Origin: Fasciolopsis buskii
Taxonomy: Eukaryota > Platyhelminthes > Trematoda > Plagiorchiida > Fasciolidae
DNA: 64,000 nt
Assembly: GCA_008360955.1 (NCBI GenBank)
Contig: LUCM01005015.1
Span: 86,533-150,532 of the forward strand
Direction of reading: 5' to 3'
The position numbers and the translations under genes are program-made. The notes below the pieces were generated by a model, which worked only from the letters and a program-made list of their open reading frames with translations, ran no database searches and had not been told where the DNA came from. Each line of letters starts with the position of its first letter. Position 1 is the first letter of the stretch. Below are positions 35,831 to 49,300 of this stretch, piece after piece.

Positions 35831-38800
35831 AAGCCATAAGAGTGATTTTGTACGAAGTGTTTCAGGGTACCAAATTTACTCTGAAGGGATTACACGTTAA
35901 TTGGAATAAGACATGGTAAGAACGTGCGATCAGGGATGAATGGCTTAGCAGGGTGATATTATTGATATCGGAAACCGAAAAATGAAACTCTTGTTTGCTC
36001 TCCGGGACCATGATTCAGCGATTTCTGTTCATGAGGAGATTCTCCTTCGGTTAACTGTGAGCCTTATGTTTCAGGTCACATGATTTCCTGGACATGATCT
36101 GCATTTGCATGGCATTTTGGACCTAGTGTATCCACATGAAGTATCGAAGAGGAAGAGTAATTGAGTGCACACCTTTAGCTCAGAGACGAAATACTGGAGT
36201 GCCCGTCGTGCTCCCCGGCTATAACTTGATCGGGAAGTTGTCAACCGGGTCGAAGGAACCGTTGAGATAAGCAGTCTCAGAACACAGCTTACGGTATACT
36301 TTCAATTTTGGAAAAGCATCAGGATTTAAATCTCCATAGAAAGTAAACTTTCTGATTCCATTTCATCTCACTATTTACAGACGCACGAAACAGTAAAACA
36401 TCCGACAATTTATTTGGATCCATTCTTCGAACATTTCGATGGACGCCGTGATGCAGCTCCTTTTCAAGTGCACACAAAATGTTCAATGCAAAATTACCAG
36501 GAGATTTATCGTCAAAATTTGCCGTAGCTGTGGGATCGCCCTTGTGACCCCTGATTCACCGGTGTATTCATTGCAAATTTCGAAAGTCCCATATTTCAGC
36601 CATTATTTAGAAAGTTAGCACTTTGCAAACGATATGCTGGCGATGCCCTTTACGTGGTATACGATGCCAACAATACCGCACGTGTGCTGCGTACATTCAA
36701 GGAAACCCACTGGAATACTCAATACACTTGAAAATAAAGAAACCGATGAGATAACCTACTAGAACGTTTGCCTAGATCGTCGAGTTGACAGCTGTGCAAA
36801 ATCATCCGTAGACCAGAAAGCTACATATAAAGGGCATTTTATTTATTTTAGCAGCTTCGTGCTAAAACGAAACCTAATAATATGCTTAGTGAGTTGGGCA
36901 CTGAAAATGTGCGCTGTAGAAACTGCATGTGAGGAGCACAGTTTTCCAGGGTGAGGGGCTTTCATGAATGTTTGATTGAAAACCCTGGGAAATGTCTTCC
37001 ATAGCAGATTTGTTAGCTTTGCGAAGTTCGCTATGTTTATACTTCCAGAGCCGTACAGAGTCGAACTCAGTTTAAAGTTGGATGATTGTTGGCGGAAGAC
37101 CAGGATTAGCTCTTTCTGTGTGCCGGGTGTCCAATTCACCTGCAGTTATTTGTGTGCGGTATAAATTACTTGAGACCCGCGCTGGTACTTTTGTCAGTGT
37201 GTTGCCTTTGCTCACTATGTTTCAATTCTCGCAATAATACATTAAGTATGGTTTAGTGAGAAACCTTTCGGGTGCCTAATTTCCTCCAGGGGATCGCGGA
37301 TTAAACGTAATCAGGTACAAGTTTAAGGCACGATCCGCGACGAGTGGATCATTAAAAGGGTTGCGCGTTTTGGGCCGGCTCCAATCGGCAGAAATGCAGC
37401 ACATCAAAGTTTTGGCCGAACCGAGTTTAGAAGGAACACGGCAGGGGACTTTTGTCATCGAACGATGGGCAGTTTAAGTACCGGCGTGGAAGTGACTGTC
37501 AGTCATTTTAGACTAGCCCGGCTCTAGGGCTGTGCAGATTTATGAACACCGCTGAGCAGCGTTGTCAACCGATGGGTTAAGATCGGGTAATAATTTATTC
37601 AGCAATGTGAAAGCAATCCCTTGAAATGTCATGGTGGGTGTGGGCTACTTCTGAAGCGGCTGCATCTTATCTCACGTGAGATTTCACAAGCTATGGCGGA
37701 GTCTGCCAGATTTGTTGAGTCATGCCGGCGTCAAGCGTTATGCTAGGATTTGTGTCTCACTGATAGTTTTGCGGTAAGCTGGAGATGAGCTGATAACTGA
37801 GGGGAGGCTGCCATTGCATGAGAGACAGCGCAATTTTGGTCAACTTCGCCGGATGCAGGGAATTTCTAATGGAATAGAATGGTTTGCTCCAGTTCCATGT
37901 CGGTAGTTTGCGAATTAAGGGTATTCCGCAGAGCGGATAGCAGGCGGCTTGGTTGAATGCAGATCGACGATGCCTCCTGTAGAGGGGCGAAAGAGGACAG
38001 CACTTTGTGGCGTTTCCGAGTGCCGCTTGTTTTATCACTCTTATCTCTTCTATTTTTCATGAAGGTTACACAATAAGAAAATTTGTTTTTGCTGTTGACA
38101 TACTATCTCTGCGTGCGATGTGCATGTGGCGGCTTGCCGCTTTCTTGCTAAACCCTGAATTAAATTTCCCTCTCGGCATTTTATCAACATAGATAAAATT
38201 TCAGCCAGATTCGGCCACACCAATTATGCTATATGTATTCTATTTGTTTTCCTACCCCTTGTACGAGGGGGCTTATTTAATTGTCACCTTTCCTACAGTA
38301 TGCGATAATCAGGCTTGCTGCATACCTGGGAATGTCCAAGAAATATACCGTTCATTCTGGTGTTATTTGGTCTGCATAATTACTAACTGCTCTCTGAAGA
38401 TGGCCGAGATCCCTTGCAGTTGGCCAGGTTTTACTATTTTTGGCAGGCGTAACCATGGTAACCTTCAGAGGCGGTCGGTCTCCGTCCTCAGAAATTGCTG
38501 TTCTAGCGCACAGTTCTTCCAGTGTCATTCTTTGCCTAATCCAAATGTTCTCCTTCCCCGGAGAGCAGAAAATTCTGGATGGAGAAATCCGGGAATGTCT
38601 CTGACCAGATGCATATCATGGATTGACAAATCCGGAGGCTTTCGGAACTTCAAGCTCAGATACTGATAGACATTTCCTCTGAAGGCCACAAACTAAGTGC
38701 TCATTCAAAACCGCCCACCTTTCATCTACCTTATGCAGCAATGGAGGTTTTGAGGGGTATCCCCGAGCCAAACCAGCAACAGTCTTTTCATCATCCCAAA

Positions 38801-41800
38801 AATACGGGACGCATGCAGTCACTAGGGACGAATTGAGTCCAGTCCACCTCCAAGTACTCAAAACGATAATTGTCTAAAAGGTGCGCTTCTTGCTGTCAGG
38901 ATCTGAAATCAAGGTCCGTTCTTAAGTGACCCAGCTCTCTTGTAAATCCAGCCGTCAAATTGCAATAACAGAAGCCTAACTGCCCGTTATGTTGGTTCAA
39001 TTGGTTCACTTTATTTTTGGTAGGTGCGTTGACCGTGGCATCAGATAAGACGATATTCGTCAGTAAACTGATTGCGCAGACTCTCATGCCTTCCTTCAAT
39101 AGACCCACCAACATGTGCTGATGGATGTTCGTCGGTCGGGACAAGCCGCAAGGAGCTAAAGATGCAGGCAAGAAAACACGAAGGGACGGCTCTGTCCCAT
39201 AAATCTCAGTTTGTTTGCCAGAATACTAAAGAGGGACGGATCACCAGCGCACAACTGAAACCCAGGCCTGACACCACGATCCCAGGTAGCCCCCTTTTGT
39301 GCCAAATCAAGCGTATTTTCTATCGTAATAACTGGCCACGGGAAACACCAAAAAATAAATTCGGGTCAGTAGGGACGTCGGTATGGATTTGTTGCACTTC
39401 TAGCTGCAAGCGATGCAATTCTATCACAATAAGTCCCTAGAATGAAAGTTTGTGGCGCTACACAGAAAGTACCGAGACGTTTAGCTCCATGGCACGTCCC
39501 AAAATGTTGGATCAGAGTTTCCAGCCTCGCGGCAGGTGCAGGTGTATGAAACATTTTCCTGAGAATGCCGCAGTCTCTCTGATCAAGGAGAATTTGAGCG
39601 GCTACTACGTAACTTAAGAGCAGAAGGGTACGCTTGTGAGGCTAGACCTAGAGGCTCGGGATGTTTGCTTTTTGGCATGAATTGGTCGAGATTCTCAGCC
39701 ACCTCTAAGCTATCTACGCCCGGAAGGCTTGCTTTAAGCTCAGTGAAGAATGCAGCGTTCAACAGCGCTTACTTCTGTAATACGCGAACAACATAAACTG
39801 AAGTTACAAACAGACTTCAACATCGGAAGACGCCTCTTCAAAACTTTTCTTCAGCGTGCCCGTCCGCAGCAACAGTGTAGCTTTTGGAGGATTTTCGGGG
39901 AGGTTTACGTGAAGGAGCTTCAGGTTGGTTTTATAGTTCCGACAAGAGTACACAAGGTACAAGCACAAACAAGCATTAGTGGTATTCATAACTGCAATTG
40001 CCACGAAAAGTCGTGAATATTAAAGAACAAAATTAAATTGTAAGAGAGAAATTGGACGAAAGTTCCTTCAGGCACGCCAGTGATCAGCTTGATTTCAGCG
40101 ACCATGAACTTGTATTGCCGTAAATCGGTTTATTAAAAAACCGAGGCTAATAGCTTAGTAAATTCTCTTTTTCATGGACATCGCCGTTTATTTCCAGCCC
40201 TTAGGAGAACAGGGATGAAGCGATAGCACTGAGGTCCACACCCAGCCTGTTCATGAGCCGAGAAGCAAAAACCCTTAAATTACCGAAACTCTGAAAATTG
40301 AACCCATTTCAGAAGTCCAAAAATAAATAATTGAAATGCTTTTTGACATGAAATTAAGAGGCATTTTACCATACTCTGCCACCTATTTTAACATTAAAAT
40401 ATTATTTTTGAAAGCGATTTACTGGAGGCAACTTCCGACATGGCTCAGTGTCCTCTTGTGCTTACTGAGATGCCAGTGGGATAAATTATTTGAACCGACG
40501 AAACTTGAGCCATATTTCCAATTCGTGGTCTCCCATGTCCTAGATTCTTATCGGTTGTTTGCTTACGAAGACCTCAAAAAAGCCATAAGGAAATGTTTAT
40601 TGCGTTTTCCAGGTAAACACTCCATAACTCATATCCGTCCTGTAAAAACTAAATAGAACAGAAAGGAACTAATCTGGGAGCCGTAGCGCATTATGCTCTG
40701 AAATCTGCTTAAAACTCGTTTCGAAAATTCAGGCGTTTAAAATTTTTGTTGGGGCCTAGCTTGTCTAGCAGATTTCACTTACTTTTGGAGCTAGTTATAC
40801 CGTGCCCTTTTGCATTATTATTTTGGGAGCCTAGATCCAGAATCCAGAAGTATTACGATACGAAAATTAGCAGGAGGAACAGCATTCCAAAAAGTAGTGA
40901 CGCCTTGCCGTAGCAAAGTTTTTAAAAGGAGGCTTGAAAATGCTGGTTCCCCGTATTACGCTTACAAACGTTGGCACCACAAGGCGTGCACCACAACAAC
41001 TTAAAAGACCGTTGCGATCTAAAACAGGGGCAAAATCTTAGCTTCATTGGATCTGATTGCCATTTCGCAATTATCCTAATTTGATTGGATGTGCTGAGAG
41101 TTGCATACAAGAAGAAAATCGAATGCCGAGAATGACAAAGATTTTGGTGGGGGTGTAATGGAAAACATGATACTTCTGGAAATGGCAGCCCGCGTTTGGC
41201 AGGGTAAATAGAAATAAACGAGAGCAACCCCTCTTCCAGAGGATATGAAACACAAAGTAGGCAGCAGAGTAACGCTATCTCAGGCCACATGTAGGGGGGA
41301 GATTTGGATGTTGCGAATTGGCAGCAAGGCGATAAAGCAGGTGGTTATGATACGAACACTACTGACGGTGGATTGCTTCAGGAGATGGTTATGAGGCCCT
41401 AGGACAAAAGCAAGCTAAGACAGAGGCAAGCTGTCAGTCGGCAAACAGGTGAATTGAAGGAGACCAGCGTTGCTGCAACAGGGAAAGTGAGAAATGTGGT
41501 CACGAGTGGCAAACGGAAGCCACAAATAAAAGGGCATGAGATGTAAATAAGACTTTGGAGCCATCGTAGTCTAAAACGAACAGGAAAAGTGGAAACTGCC
41601 GAGCACGCCACTGAGAGGGACTTTCAGACTGCTTAAATAGATCAGTGAATCGTAAATTGCTAGGAAACGACGAGAAATATTCTTAATGGAGATGTCCAGC
41701 TCAGATACAGAGATCAGGCGCCGGTGGCATCGGTGGAAATTAAGAGGAAATCAAATGGATTGGTGGTTGTGGCGTCAGGCGACGCCTTAGAGAGAAAGCG

Positions 41801-43550
41801 CACGAAACACGAATTATAAATATCTTTGGATCTCCACGGCTAAGCGTCGCAAAGCTATCTGGCTGCAAACAAGATGGGATTGCCGTGCGGTAGAACCTCC
41901 CAGGGAAAATGGGAGCTCAGAAAGATGCGGAGCCCTATTGTGGCACTGAGGTTGCTGAGGGAAACGTTATCGATATACTCGCTGAGTTAAGAACAGAGAG
42001 AAAAGCAAGGCCAAATCTGATCCAGTAAAACAAGAGAAGTTGTTGAGTTGTTGTCGTTGAGCACTGGCATGGGAACTGGTAATGGAGAGGCATCACTCAG
42101 AAAATGCAGAATCAATTGCGGATTGAGCATCGGCAGTGTGCAAGAACGCTTGCGGTATCCGCTTCAGATGGAGTGAAAAATTAAGCATAGCCGAGGCTCT
42201 CCAAGTTTCTGCGACCACGAAAACGAGGCTGTTGCTTAATGAATTAGTTACCCAAATTCGTTGATCGATTTCCTCAGTGCAAGGAAAGCAGATTTGATGA
42301 GCATAATAGTAAGGGAACCTATCACTGCAACTTATCAGTTGTAAGTTGGTTGAGACGGAGCCTCGGAGAGAGTGCATTGTATACACAGACTCCAGCCACC
42401 TTTTCAGAAGATGTCAGTGAGTCAGCGGATGCACTTTAATCAAAGGGTCGCCATAAGGAGGTACTCTCTGATGGGATTTTTGTGCCCCGGAGCTAGACTG
42501 GATTCATCGAAGAAATCCTGTTGGAAGGTACTTTTAGGGACCGCCCAGCGATTTGGGCTGCTTCGTCTTGTCAGAGAAAGGACCTTATACTGGTTCAACC
42601 AGAACCCTGCTTATTAGATTTAGTAGGCCCTGAGTTCGAGGAGGACGCATCAGAGTTTGCCGGTGCAGCACCCTTGGAGAACAGTGGCCACAAAGTACTG
42701 AGACTTTGTCTTCCAGTGAAGAGATCCTGGCCGCCGGATAACCACTGAAGCCGAATTAGTTGACTGAACTCAAGTGGCTTATTGAAAGCTTCTCAACTAA
42801 TGATGCGAGACCATATGGAGAACGGCAAAAAGGACCATTGAGAAAAACTGATGAAGACCCCGTTGGCTCTTCTTTTGTCTTTTTGCTTCGCTGGTGCAAA
42901 GGCATTTCGTCATGGCCGGGGGACAACCCGAGAAGGACTAGGAAGGGGAAACCAAGGCATGGTGACACTGCCGTCGAAGCAAAGAACCAGGTACCGTTGG
43001 GATACTTGAGAACCTGGGTATCGCCGCAGAATCGTGACTACATTTATGGAAAAGGTGTTCAGAAAAGTACACTCGAGCCAAAAATTAGCCACAAGTTACT
43101 TGCTTGTAAGCCACACCTGCACCTCGCTTAGCCACAGGAAACCTGGTGCCCAGGTACCGTAGAAACTCCAGCAAGATTGAGGCCAAAGCCAGTGCACTGC
43201 TGCAGTGTTTTTGGCTGGTTCACGCTGTGGATAATGACTACAGGGTTCAGGCAACGAACCGTCAGTCAGGGCCTGTTATGCAGTCGGTGAAAGTTAAAAG
43301 TTAGGAGGTGAAAATAGGTCTTGTGACTCTACAGAACGCTAAGACAGCAGAGTGACTGTGCTTAGCCATGACAAGGAGGGTAATCAGTTCCTTCCCTGAG
43401 AGTGTACAAGAGATCCTTGAAGAAATACCAGAATCTCCAGTACAGAAGACTTGCGCGTCTTGCACTCATCCATAAAAGAGAACGCAGTTGGGATTCGTCA
43501 GTTGTAGGCTGGTACATCTAACGTCCATATTTGTGAAGATATTGAAGATT
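35831..43550. other. Unassigned stretch with scattered frames
   Basis: No motif is recognised. The longest frames are 38226-38666 (+, 146 codons, Cys-rich with hydrophobic start) and 39072-39440 (+, 122 codons). Neither has splice signals or similarity that I can name. The 5' part of the 33.7-35.8 kb LINE may extend to about 36 kb. Confidence 0.35.
40336..40656 (+). CDS. Hypothetical open frame, 106 codons
   Basis: This frame has a hydrophobic central part (IYWRQLPTWLSVLLCLLRC) followed by a charged C-terminal part (AYEDLKKAIRKCLLRFPGK). I do not recognise it, see no clear splice sites, and it could be chance. Confidence 0.15.
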   Translation: MLFDMKLRGILPYSATYFNIKILFLKAIYWRQLPTWLSVLLCLLRCQWDKLFEPTKLEPYFQFVVSHVLDSYRLFAYEDLKKAIRKCLLRFPGKHSITHIRPVKTK

Positions 43551-43551
43551 C

Positions 43552-46303
43552 TAATGCAGCGACGTAATCAAACTGGATGTCGTTTTGTAACTGTGGGTTT
43601 TGAGCACGCGCACTTTTCGACTCGCTTTCTTGGCGCACACGGCAAATTGGTCCCTAGATTTTTGTGATTCCAAAAATGCTGACCACATTGGCCCTATTCT
43701 GTCTCCGCGATATACAAACGCCGGGTGCATGCACAGAGTATGCTCCACTCACAACGAAGCATCACTACCTCAAATGCTGTGTAAAAGCCATCTTGATAAG
43801 CATCGACCAGCACGAGTTCCAAAATAGGAAGTGACGGAGAAGGCCAAATTTAACCACCGCGAAATCATGTGACTCGGCTGACAATGAACTGTTCATGGGA
43901 AAGATCGAGAACTGTTGGATCGCGCATGGTCTCGCACAGCAAATCGCCGAGTTTTCCCACCGAAGATAGTTTTGCCTGGAGCTTACACATAGTCCAGACA
44001 GGATCCTTCTTCTGATTAACTTTAATGACTTGACCAACGAATGGGGGAATCAGCAATTCTTGTTCACGGATGACATTAATAACAATAATCATATGTATTT
44101 TTCGATTAGCGAGAGGCATGCGCAAAGTAAGATCAGTTGTGTAGAGGGATGTCGCAGAGGATTTGCGAACAAGATAAATCAAAGGGAATAAGGGATGAGT
44201 GCAACCTTGGGTTAATCGGGAAGTATACCCGAAAGTAGAGTCCGATTCAGCAAAGCAATGCACAAAGCACAAGTATGCCAGTGAAAACTGGAAACAACAA
44301 ACTCGCTTCACCAGACTATTTAGGGTTTCCTACGACTGTTGGCAAGCAGCAAACTTCGAGTTGGTTCGTGTTCAGTTGCACCAAATTTGCGTACTGCTGG
44401 CGCAAATCTGAACCGGAGCTCAATGGCGGATATCGAGATATGTCACGAGTCCCCAGAAGCCAGAGGCGTTACGTAATTGACAGAAACGTTGGACTTAGGG
44501 AATGAGGAGAAGTGAGAATGTGACGACCAGATGGAAATATTCAAAATCACGCAGAAACTAATGCAACGTGGATAGGGTGGCCGAATTCAACATTGATAAA
44601 GGGCGGATAAATCACTGAAGAAGGTGGAGGAAAACTGTCAAGATTATCCTAAACTAATGGATGGATAAGGTTTCGTGAAACGTTTTTCACAGGGAGAACA
44701 GCGAACTCCCAAGAATGCCGATAACATTTATATGCGGCTGGCGATAAGCTGGACTGTGAGATGCGTTGCAGAGGATAAGTTTGTGTTAACACAGGTGTTT
44801 AATGCACCAGCTGTCGCCGTTTTTGATCTTAGAAGGCAGTACAAGTGGGGAGTTCGATGAGATGCGCGAGCCATTCCAATAGCGGTGGCAACCGTGATTT
44901 TGCCTACTCGCAAAAATCCATCTGCGTAAGGCCTTAGCGACGTAGCTGGAGCCGAAGGGAACAGCCTTCGGGCGCCAGATTCTCTAGCAGTGTCCCAGCA
45001 GAAGTGGAAATCTAGCAGATTTTGAGTTACCCTTACGAGGACAGAACTGGCAACAGCGCGTCTAGCCTGAGTGCGGGATGTGAAACATGAAAGAGAAAAG
45101 CAGTCTGGCGTGGGTGCGATCTTGAAGTTATGGTATTTGTAGCTCTGGGGTTACCAAGAAAGACCTATTCAGGGCCACCAATACAGTAATGGGGATATGA
45201 TTATACCATAAGGATGGAGTACACAGGCTGAGGGTGTTTAAAATCACGGAATGCAATGAGAGCATTGATCCATCGAATAGTATGTTGACATTTTGTTCAA
45301 CCCATATTTGGGAGGGCCCAGTGGTAATCCACCTACTCCATTATTAACAAGGGTATATTCAGTACGGGGAGAAGAGGTCAAAAGATATATTAACTTGAAT
45401 GTGCGAGGAGTTGGGGAAATAAAAAATGAAGCTGCATTCCCAGAGTCCCAGATGATAAGTGCAGCGTAGAATCGGTTGTGAACTAGAAATCTAACGCATG
45501 TTCATAGTTTTCGCCTAGTCCAATATAAGCTTGTGTCAAGGCAACTACCATCAGGACATCTATTAATTTTGCCATCTAGGCTTTAGACTGAGCTAAACTG
45601 AAGCACGATCGCATGGGACTAGGAAGTTTGTTTCACAGTCAAAATTAAGCAATCGTAAAGAATTTTGCCCTGGTCGACATTCGAGTCAAGGGTATTTTTA
45701 TCGAGTAGTGTCTCATACAAAGTGGGTACGGGGACTAACGCTCTCGGGGAAATGTATATCACTGCGCAAAAGATTAAAGAGCAGTGCAAGTTTTAATTTG
45801 ACTGGTCGAAACCATCGTGGTCCAGCCCCAAGCAACTCGCGTCTGGCCTTGAAGGTTGGCCTGGAAGAAAGGCCCAGGAGATTTATAGTGAAAGTCCGCT
45901 GCTTATTTTTGTTTGCGATTTGACCAACCTTAGACATATGCGTGGAGTTAATCGAGCAATATTCAAGCTAAAACCCAGCTTGGGACTTGAGGCTGATAAT
46001 CGTGCAATCTTGAGTGCGGGACGACCTGAAGATCACTGTAGCGGTTCTTTTTTGCCACGGCGGTTTGATGGTGGCCTTGCTCACGGAAGTTGAAAATTCA
46101 GGAGCATGTATCCATTATTCCTTAATAGTGTGATACAGAAATGGGCATGCAACGATGGACCGAAAGCTCGGGGGTGAATGGCATTTATATGTTATTAGAG
46201 AACTCATAGCAGCAGGGAACCTCATAGGCCACTTGGTGCACCAGTTATCAACAGACTTTTGATCCACATAGATAAGTGCAAATGTTACGTTAAATGAGCC
46301 AGT
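43552..46303. other. Largely unassigned stretch
   Basis: Apart from the hypothetical frame above, nothing is recognised. The right end (about 45.9-46.3 kb) should contain the RT tail of the neighbouring LINE, but I could not read a YADD box there. Confidence 0.3.
43865..44311 (-). CDS. Hypothetical open frame or exon, 148 codons
   Basis: The second half has a protein-like composition: IREQELLIPPFVGQVIKVNQ, then KLQAKLSSVGKLGDLLCE and MRDPTVLDLSHEQFIVSR, which looks like two amphipathic helices. The first half is less convincing. No known domain is recognised; it could be a transposon polyprotein piece or an isolated exon. No firm splice junctions. Confidence 0.22.
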   Translation of the reverse strand: MKRVCCFQFSLAYLCFVHCFAESDSTFGYTSRLTQGCTHPLFPLIYLVRKSSATSLYTTDLTLRMPLANRKIHMIIVINVIREQELLIPPFVGQVIKVNQKKDPVWTMCKLQAKLSSVGKLGDLLCETMRDPTVLDLSHEQFIVSRVT

Positions 46304-49300
46304 TTAAAGAAATAGTGTGCCACGACGAATTACTTTGAATGTATCATTAATATATAGGAGAAATAGAAGAGGACCAAGGGCGCTTCCCTGAATAATCCCA
46401 ATGGTAATAGCGCAGGGCTGGGAGAAACAACCACTTATATTAACTACCTGAAAGCGATCGGAAAGGTAAGAAGACAACCACGATAGGACTGGATTTCTTA
46501 TTCCATATGCCTCAGTTTTGGCAGGGGGGTCACGAGTGGAAAACGCGGTCAAGCGCTTTTGACACGTCTAAAATGCTTTTGAGCATCGACTGGTGGGAAC
46601 CGGCATTCGGGCAACCAGGTTGAACAAGTCAACTTGACAGGTGAGGCAAGATCGGCCGTGTTGGATAGGGTTGATCAGACTGTGAGTATTAGGGAAGTTT
46701 GCCAGTTGTCCTTTAACAACATTTCCAATGAGTCCGGATAGAACTGAAGTATGGCCAATGAGGCGGAAGTTCTCAGGGTCATGCAAAGAATCGTGTTCGT
46801 GGTGTCGAACGATAATGGAGGTTCTCCTCGGTGGCGGAAAAGTTGCGCGAGACTTCGAGAGCGAAAAAGGATTTGGAAGGGGCAGAGAAAGATGTGGACC
46901 AACGGCGGGAAATAAAACTGTTGAGATGCCATCAGGCCCCGGCTTGTGGGATGGCCTAACACACTTCATCACTGTCATGGCATCAGCAACGTCGAATCAG
47001 ATGGAGGAAAACCTCGACGAAGTTGGCATGGGATGGATTTCAGAGTGTCTCCGATTGTCATTGTTGAGAGTGGAAGAGAAATATGTGTTAAATACTTCTG
47101 TGATGTCTACAGGGGACTCGATGCGTAAACTGTTAAATATGATGAAGTTCGGAATAGTTTACGATTTGGGCTGCCAGCGAGCTTTGAAAATGTGGGAAGT
47201 CTTCCGAACTAGGTTGGGCGATCCAGGAGCTGACATTTTCTGCCTTTTAAACCTTAGGTCAGAGTTAATCAGAAATTCTTGTTGCAAGCAGATAGCCAGC
47301 AATAAAAGCGGGAATTCTCCTGGTTTATTAATGATTTTCTGGGCCTTTATAAGTGTAATCTGGAGCTGGCAACGTACATTAGGCTTCTCGGGTTTATGTT
47401 AACTGATCACAATGGATAGACGTTTAATGGTAAAAGGAGGTTTTTGCGTATACGTCGTCTACCGCATTAAAGAGGGTCAGATGATAAAAAGAAGCTGGAC
47501 AAATCAACGGTTTGCAGAGCGTCGGGGACTTCGTCCCAACGAGTCGATATATGGGAGGAGAGAGTATGGTCGGTACACTTGGGTTAAGGGGCTTTGCCAC
47601 GGAGGAGGAAACTACACGCGTCCATCTTATGGTCACTCCCAGGGAAAGGTTTTAGTATTGAAACAATAACATTGGGAATGCTTCACATGAACAATGGATC
47701 AAAATATTTTGTAACCTCCTGGATGTGGTCACATACTGATTCTATCCTTCAGCGTGCATTTCAAGAACAAAGTCTACTAGGATTGGTGAGTCGGATAAAG
47801 AGGACCAACAATTTTAGGAGCAGTGGAGTCGCTTGCAAATATCTTTCGGCTTGACGGGAGACCAAAACGATATTAGAAGGCCCGGGTGAGACGAGAGGTG
47901 ACAGAATTGTTCGTGTTTGGTGGTCGGTGTATACATCTTGTGTGGATAGAGAGCTCGGATATTTGCATGTGGAGCTAGGGGGTGTCAGGAATAGAATCAA
48001 AAAGTCGATGATGAAGAATGGAAGCTGTGTGCTTTTGCATTACATAGGCTAGTAAGACCGCCCCCAATGCCATGTGATCTATCGGTTTAGTGGTGACTGT
48101 AACCTGCCCAGGACAAAGACGAACTGGGGCTGTGGGCGGTTAACTAAATCTGTTTTCAAGATAATATCATTAGGGGTCTTGTTTGCTAGCAGTCTTGGTT
48201 TTCTTATTTTATGAGTCAGGGAGCGGTAGTTTTCGAGGAGTAAAGAAAATTCACAGGAGCATTTAAGTCCACGTGATATCCAAGAGGCGGTCTTTGTAGC
48301 GGTCAAATAATCGACTGATACATTAGAGGTTCGGATAGTACATGGCTGTGATGAGGGAGTAAACTTAGTAGAGTAAAGTATACTGACCGGCGAGCGACAG
48401 TCTATGTTAAGGGATTTGTGGACTGAAACGCAAGGTGATAGAAGAAGCTCTGGAGTTGATGAGCGGGTTTTCAGACGATGTCGGTATGACAGATATAGTA
48501 CCAATGGGAGTTGATCAGTGCTAGATGGTCGATTAGTGACCCTGTCAAGACGGAACTGGTAACCTGGGGGACGGTGAGGCGGGGGCTAGGAAAAATACCG
48601 GAGAAAAAGCCGGTTATCAGGAACGTGCATGTGTTATCGCTAGACAAGTGTGGGTTGAGGGAGGGATCTCATGGTAGGGTGTAGATCAGAGTGAGAAATA
48701 CAGTTGTTTAGAGTTTGCCAGGTAGCCCGGCGGTAAGTAGAACCAAATCTGGCAAAGTTATGAGGCCAAAGGTAGTTGGGGCGAAGGTTTAGGGGTAAGG
48801 GATTAGGAAAAGGGCGTTGGAGTGGTGTGATAGCATTTAAATACGTTTTCCTAGTAAGCTGGTCAAAATAGGCCAATAAGCGGCAGGCTCTGAACATGAA
48901 GGGGCGCTGGAATAGTGTTGAAAGTTAGGAACTGTGTACCTGGAGGAGGGTGGAGACATAGGTACAGTGGGCCAATCGATTCGTGACTGTAAGCGACGGT
49001 TATTTGGCCGACGTGCGTTTATGGGCCCTCCGACAAGGCAAAGCTCATGATAAGGTGACTTACTCGAGTTCGGTGTACCGAGAGTTCCAGGCAGTCGAGG
49101 TTTGCGGGTGGGTTGGCCTGCTGGATTACCAGAGTGGCTATTGATGTGCAAGGTTATGTGGCTAATTGGATAGGTGAATGGTAGTTCCTTCTTGTAGGAT
49201 TCAAATAATTTAGGCTGGGTGCAACTCTGTTGTTTGACAGAAGGACGAGGAAGTGCTTGAGGGCGTATCTGGGATGGGGTATATGCCAGGCGGCTGAGTT

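Noticed and set aside
46728..47402. A 224-codon plus-strand frame, one of the longest without N
   Set aside because: It lies antisense to well-supported LINE linker and RT motifs on the minus strand and shows no domain of its own.
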